Of a stretch of 8,696 nt of DNA, positions 7,592-8,696 are shown one piece after another. Origin of the DNA: CAYMST01 sp964393115. Lineage in GTDB: Bacteria > Bacteroidota > Bacteroidia > Cytophagales > Cyclobacteriaceae. Both the position numbers and the translations under genes were made by a program. The stretch covers positions 1-8,696 of the forward strand of contig CAYMST010000202.1 of assembly GCA_964393115.1 (NCBI GenBank). Direction: 5' to 3'. The first letter of the stretch is position 1; the number at the start of each line of letters is the position of its first letter. A model generated the notes under the pieces. The model made no database searches, was not told the origin of the DNA, and saw only the letters and a list, made by a program, of their open reading frames with translations.

Positions 7592-8696
7592 TTATCGTTT
7601 AGCCGCTTCTATTGGGTCAATTCGGTATAAATGAGCCGTATCAATCTCATGGTGTGTAAGATGATTTACGCCATAACTCAACGTCTCCTGGTACGTATCC
7701 GTAAGCCTACCCATCGCGTCATATGCATACTTGGTATAGGTATGATCAGCACCCAATATGTAGGTCACCTCATCGGTGGCTTCATCATACACATAGCTGG
7801 TCATCGCACCATCCCTTGGCACTACGCGGAAATCATCGTAAAGAATAGTCTCGCCGCTTTTGCCGCGTACCCAAAATGTCGTCGGTAAGTTAGCATCTGC
7901 TGGTTTGAAAATACGTTCTACCAAGTACCACGGAGTACCTTTCGACCGACCTATCGTGCGCTTCGGTCCTGTAAACCTATCACTATGGTTGCTTTCTATA
8001 AATAGCTTGTCAGGATTAGTAGTCCATACCTGAATCAAATAGCGTCTGCCTTTTTGTAATTTCGAACTGCTGTATTCAAAAGCTCGACCAGTGGCCGTAG
8101 TGCTGATATAATAATCACCAGTATGCGCTAGGGCCTTATTTTTAATTCTGTTTGCATGAGGTTGCGTAACGTCACCACCGTAGGTGACTCCAGTACCCAA
8201 TTTATCACCATCTTCAGCTCCGCTATACGCAAACTCAGCATATCTCGCATTAGCAGCGCTGGCATATACTAATGTTTGGTCGCGGTTCATCTTGGTAGCT
8301 GCGTACTGGCCATTGATATCCATAGCTTCTAACGCATGCGAGTATTTGTCGACGAGTGTAATCTCACTGTTCTTCTGCCACCCGCTAGCCACTGAAGGCT
8401 CCGAACCATCCCAATGGGTAAAAGGCTCAAAGTCATCAATTGGAAAGGTGCCGTCTCTGTTTGGTGCTACACCATACTTCCCAATGTAGGAGTAGGACTT
8501 GTGCTTGCGCCAAATATTCGGGTGCTGCAGATCCGGATCGTTTAGGTTGTTGATCTGGTCACTCCAGGTTTGGACAGAGGCGGAAACTAAGCTCTCCTTG
8601 GTATAGTTCTCAACCTGATCAGGATCGAAATACTTGTCCACATCAAAATCATGATTTACTTGGAATGTTGTACTTGTACCTGGTTGGTTAAGCATA
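7592..8696 (-). CDS. Partial RHS-associated large protein, C-terminal 367+ residues, ending in YD-like repeats
   Basis: The 5' end lies beyond the right edge. The first in-window Met (8695) is at the very edge and is probably internal, because homologous proteins as I recall them are much longer. The stop is TAA at 7594-7592. Using that Met as residue 1: residues about 60-160 hold a conserved stretch (GWQKNSEITLVDKYSHALEA, then YAATKMNRD, then NARYAEFAYSGAED), which I recognise from large proteins encoded just before RHS genes in Cytophagales-type Bacteroidota. Residues about 190-293 look like a lectin/galactose-binding-like beta domain, opening with AHTGDYY and closing with ILYDDFRVVP. Residues about 300-340 are YD-repeat-like (SYVYDEATDEVTYIL, KYAYDAMGRLTDTY). 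The 27-residue tail after them has no motif I know. The role is unknown; linkage and shared domains suggest it works with the downstream RHS protein. I see no catalytic motif. An alternative is an independent surface adhesin. Confidence 0.85.
   Translation of the reverse strand, partial: MLNQPGTSTTFQVNHDFDVDKYFDPDQVENYTKESLVSASVQTWSDQINNLNDPDLQHPNIWRKHKSYSYIGKYGVAPNRDGTFPIDDFEPFTHWDGSEPSVASGWQKNSEITLVDKYSHALEAMDINGQYAATKMNRDQTLVYASAANARYAEFAYSGAEDGDKLGTGVTYGGDVTQPHANRIKNKALAHTGDYYISTTATGRAFEYSSSKLQKGRRYLIQVWTTNPDKLFIESNHSDRFTGPKRTIGRSKGTPWYLVERIFKPADANLPTTFWVRGKSGETILYDDFRVVPRDGAMTSYVYDEATDEVTYILGADHTYTKYAYDAMGRLTDTYQETLSYGVNHLTHHEIDTAHLYRIDPIEAAKR

Noticed and set aside
7580..7620. Promoter or terminator between the two genes
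   Set aside because: The gap is only 12 bases, with no hairpin, T-run or recognisable Bacteroidota -33/-7 elements.
7189..8489. Plus-strand open frames at 7189-7374, 7377-7565, 7631-7888 and 8184-8489
   Set aside because: All are antisense to well-supported coding sequence of the two minus-strand genes and have no recognisable product or start context.
8693..8695. ATG at 8695 as the true start of the upstream gene
   Set aside because: It lies one base from the edge, has no signal peptide after it, and the sequence right after it reads like the interior of a longer family.

Overview
The window is almost entirely coding, and all of it reads on the minus strand. I see two genes, both cut by the window edges. 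Reading 5'->3' on the minus strand, the first is the C-terminal part of a large protein (8696 down to 7592) that ends in YD-repeat-like sequence. After only 12 bases comes a giant RHS/YD-repeat protein (7579 down to position 1, at least 2526 residues, no stop in the window). The frame of the giant gene was read codon by codon from its ATG to the window edge and stays open throughout.

The protein style suggests Bacteroidota, probably a Cytophagales/Flammeovirgaceae-like lineage. This rests on the RHS wording (HGPLKRM, YTYTINGWLK, DYYPFGLVM, RYGYQGQFAEEDEE, YDPVIGRWL), a lectin-like domain inserted in the RHS core, a signal peptide ending SFG|Q, moderate base composition, and no Shine-Dalgarno sequence before the start codon. 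This is inferred from remembered family features, not from a search.

The giant protein has a Sec signal peptide (residues 1-23). It is followed by three tandem copies of a composite module of about 458 residues (about 25-491, 492-948 and 949-1313). The copies have diverged but share five landmarks in the same order; the third copy lacks the last one. Residues 1314 to about 2252 are the YD-repeat shell, ending in the DHLGTVRAV motif. A domain of about 218 residues (2253-2470) is inserted next, and then the RHS core closes with DYYPFG and YDPVIGRWL. The window stops exactly at the point where such proteins switch to their variable C-terminal tip, so any toxin or effector, and any immunity gene, lies just beyond position 1.

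The two genes are probably one transcription unit making a secreted or surface-displayed polymorphic RHS system. The upstream protein could help build the shell or its display structure, since it ends in the same YD-type sequence and carries a similar DDFRV-type lectin-like domain. Nothing seen here identifies the target or activity. No RNA genes, insertion sequences, CRISPR arrays, terminators or promoters were recognised, and there is no intergenic stretch longer than 12 bases.
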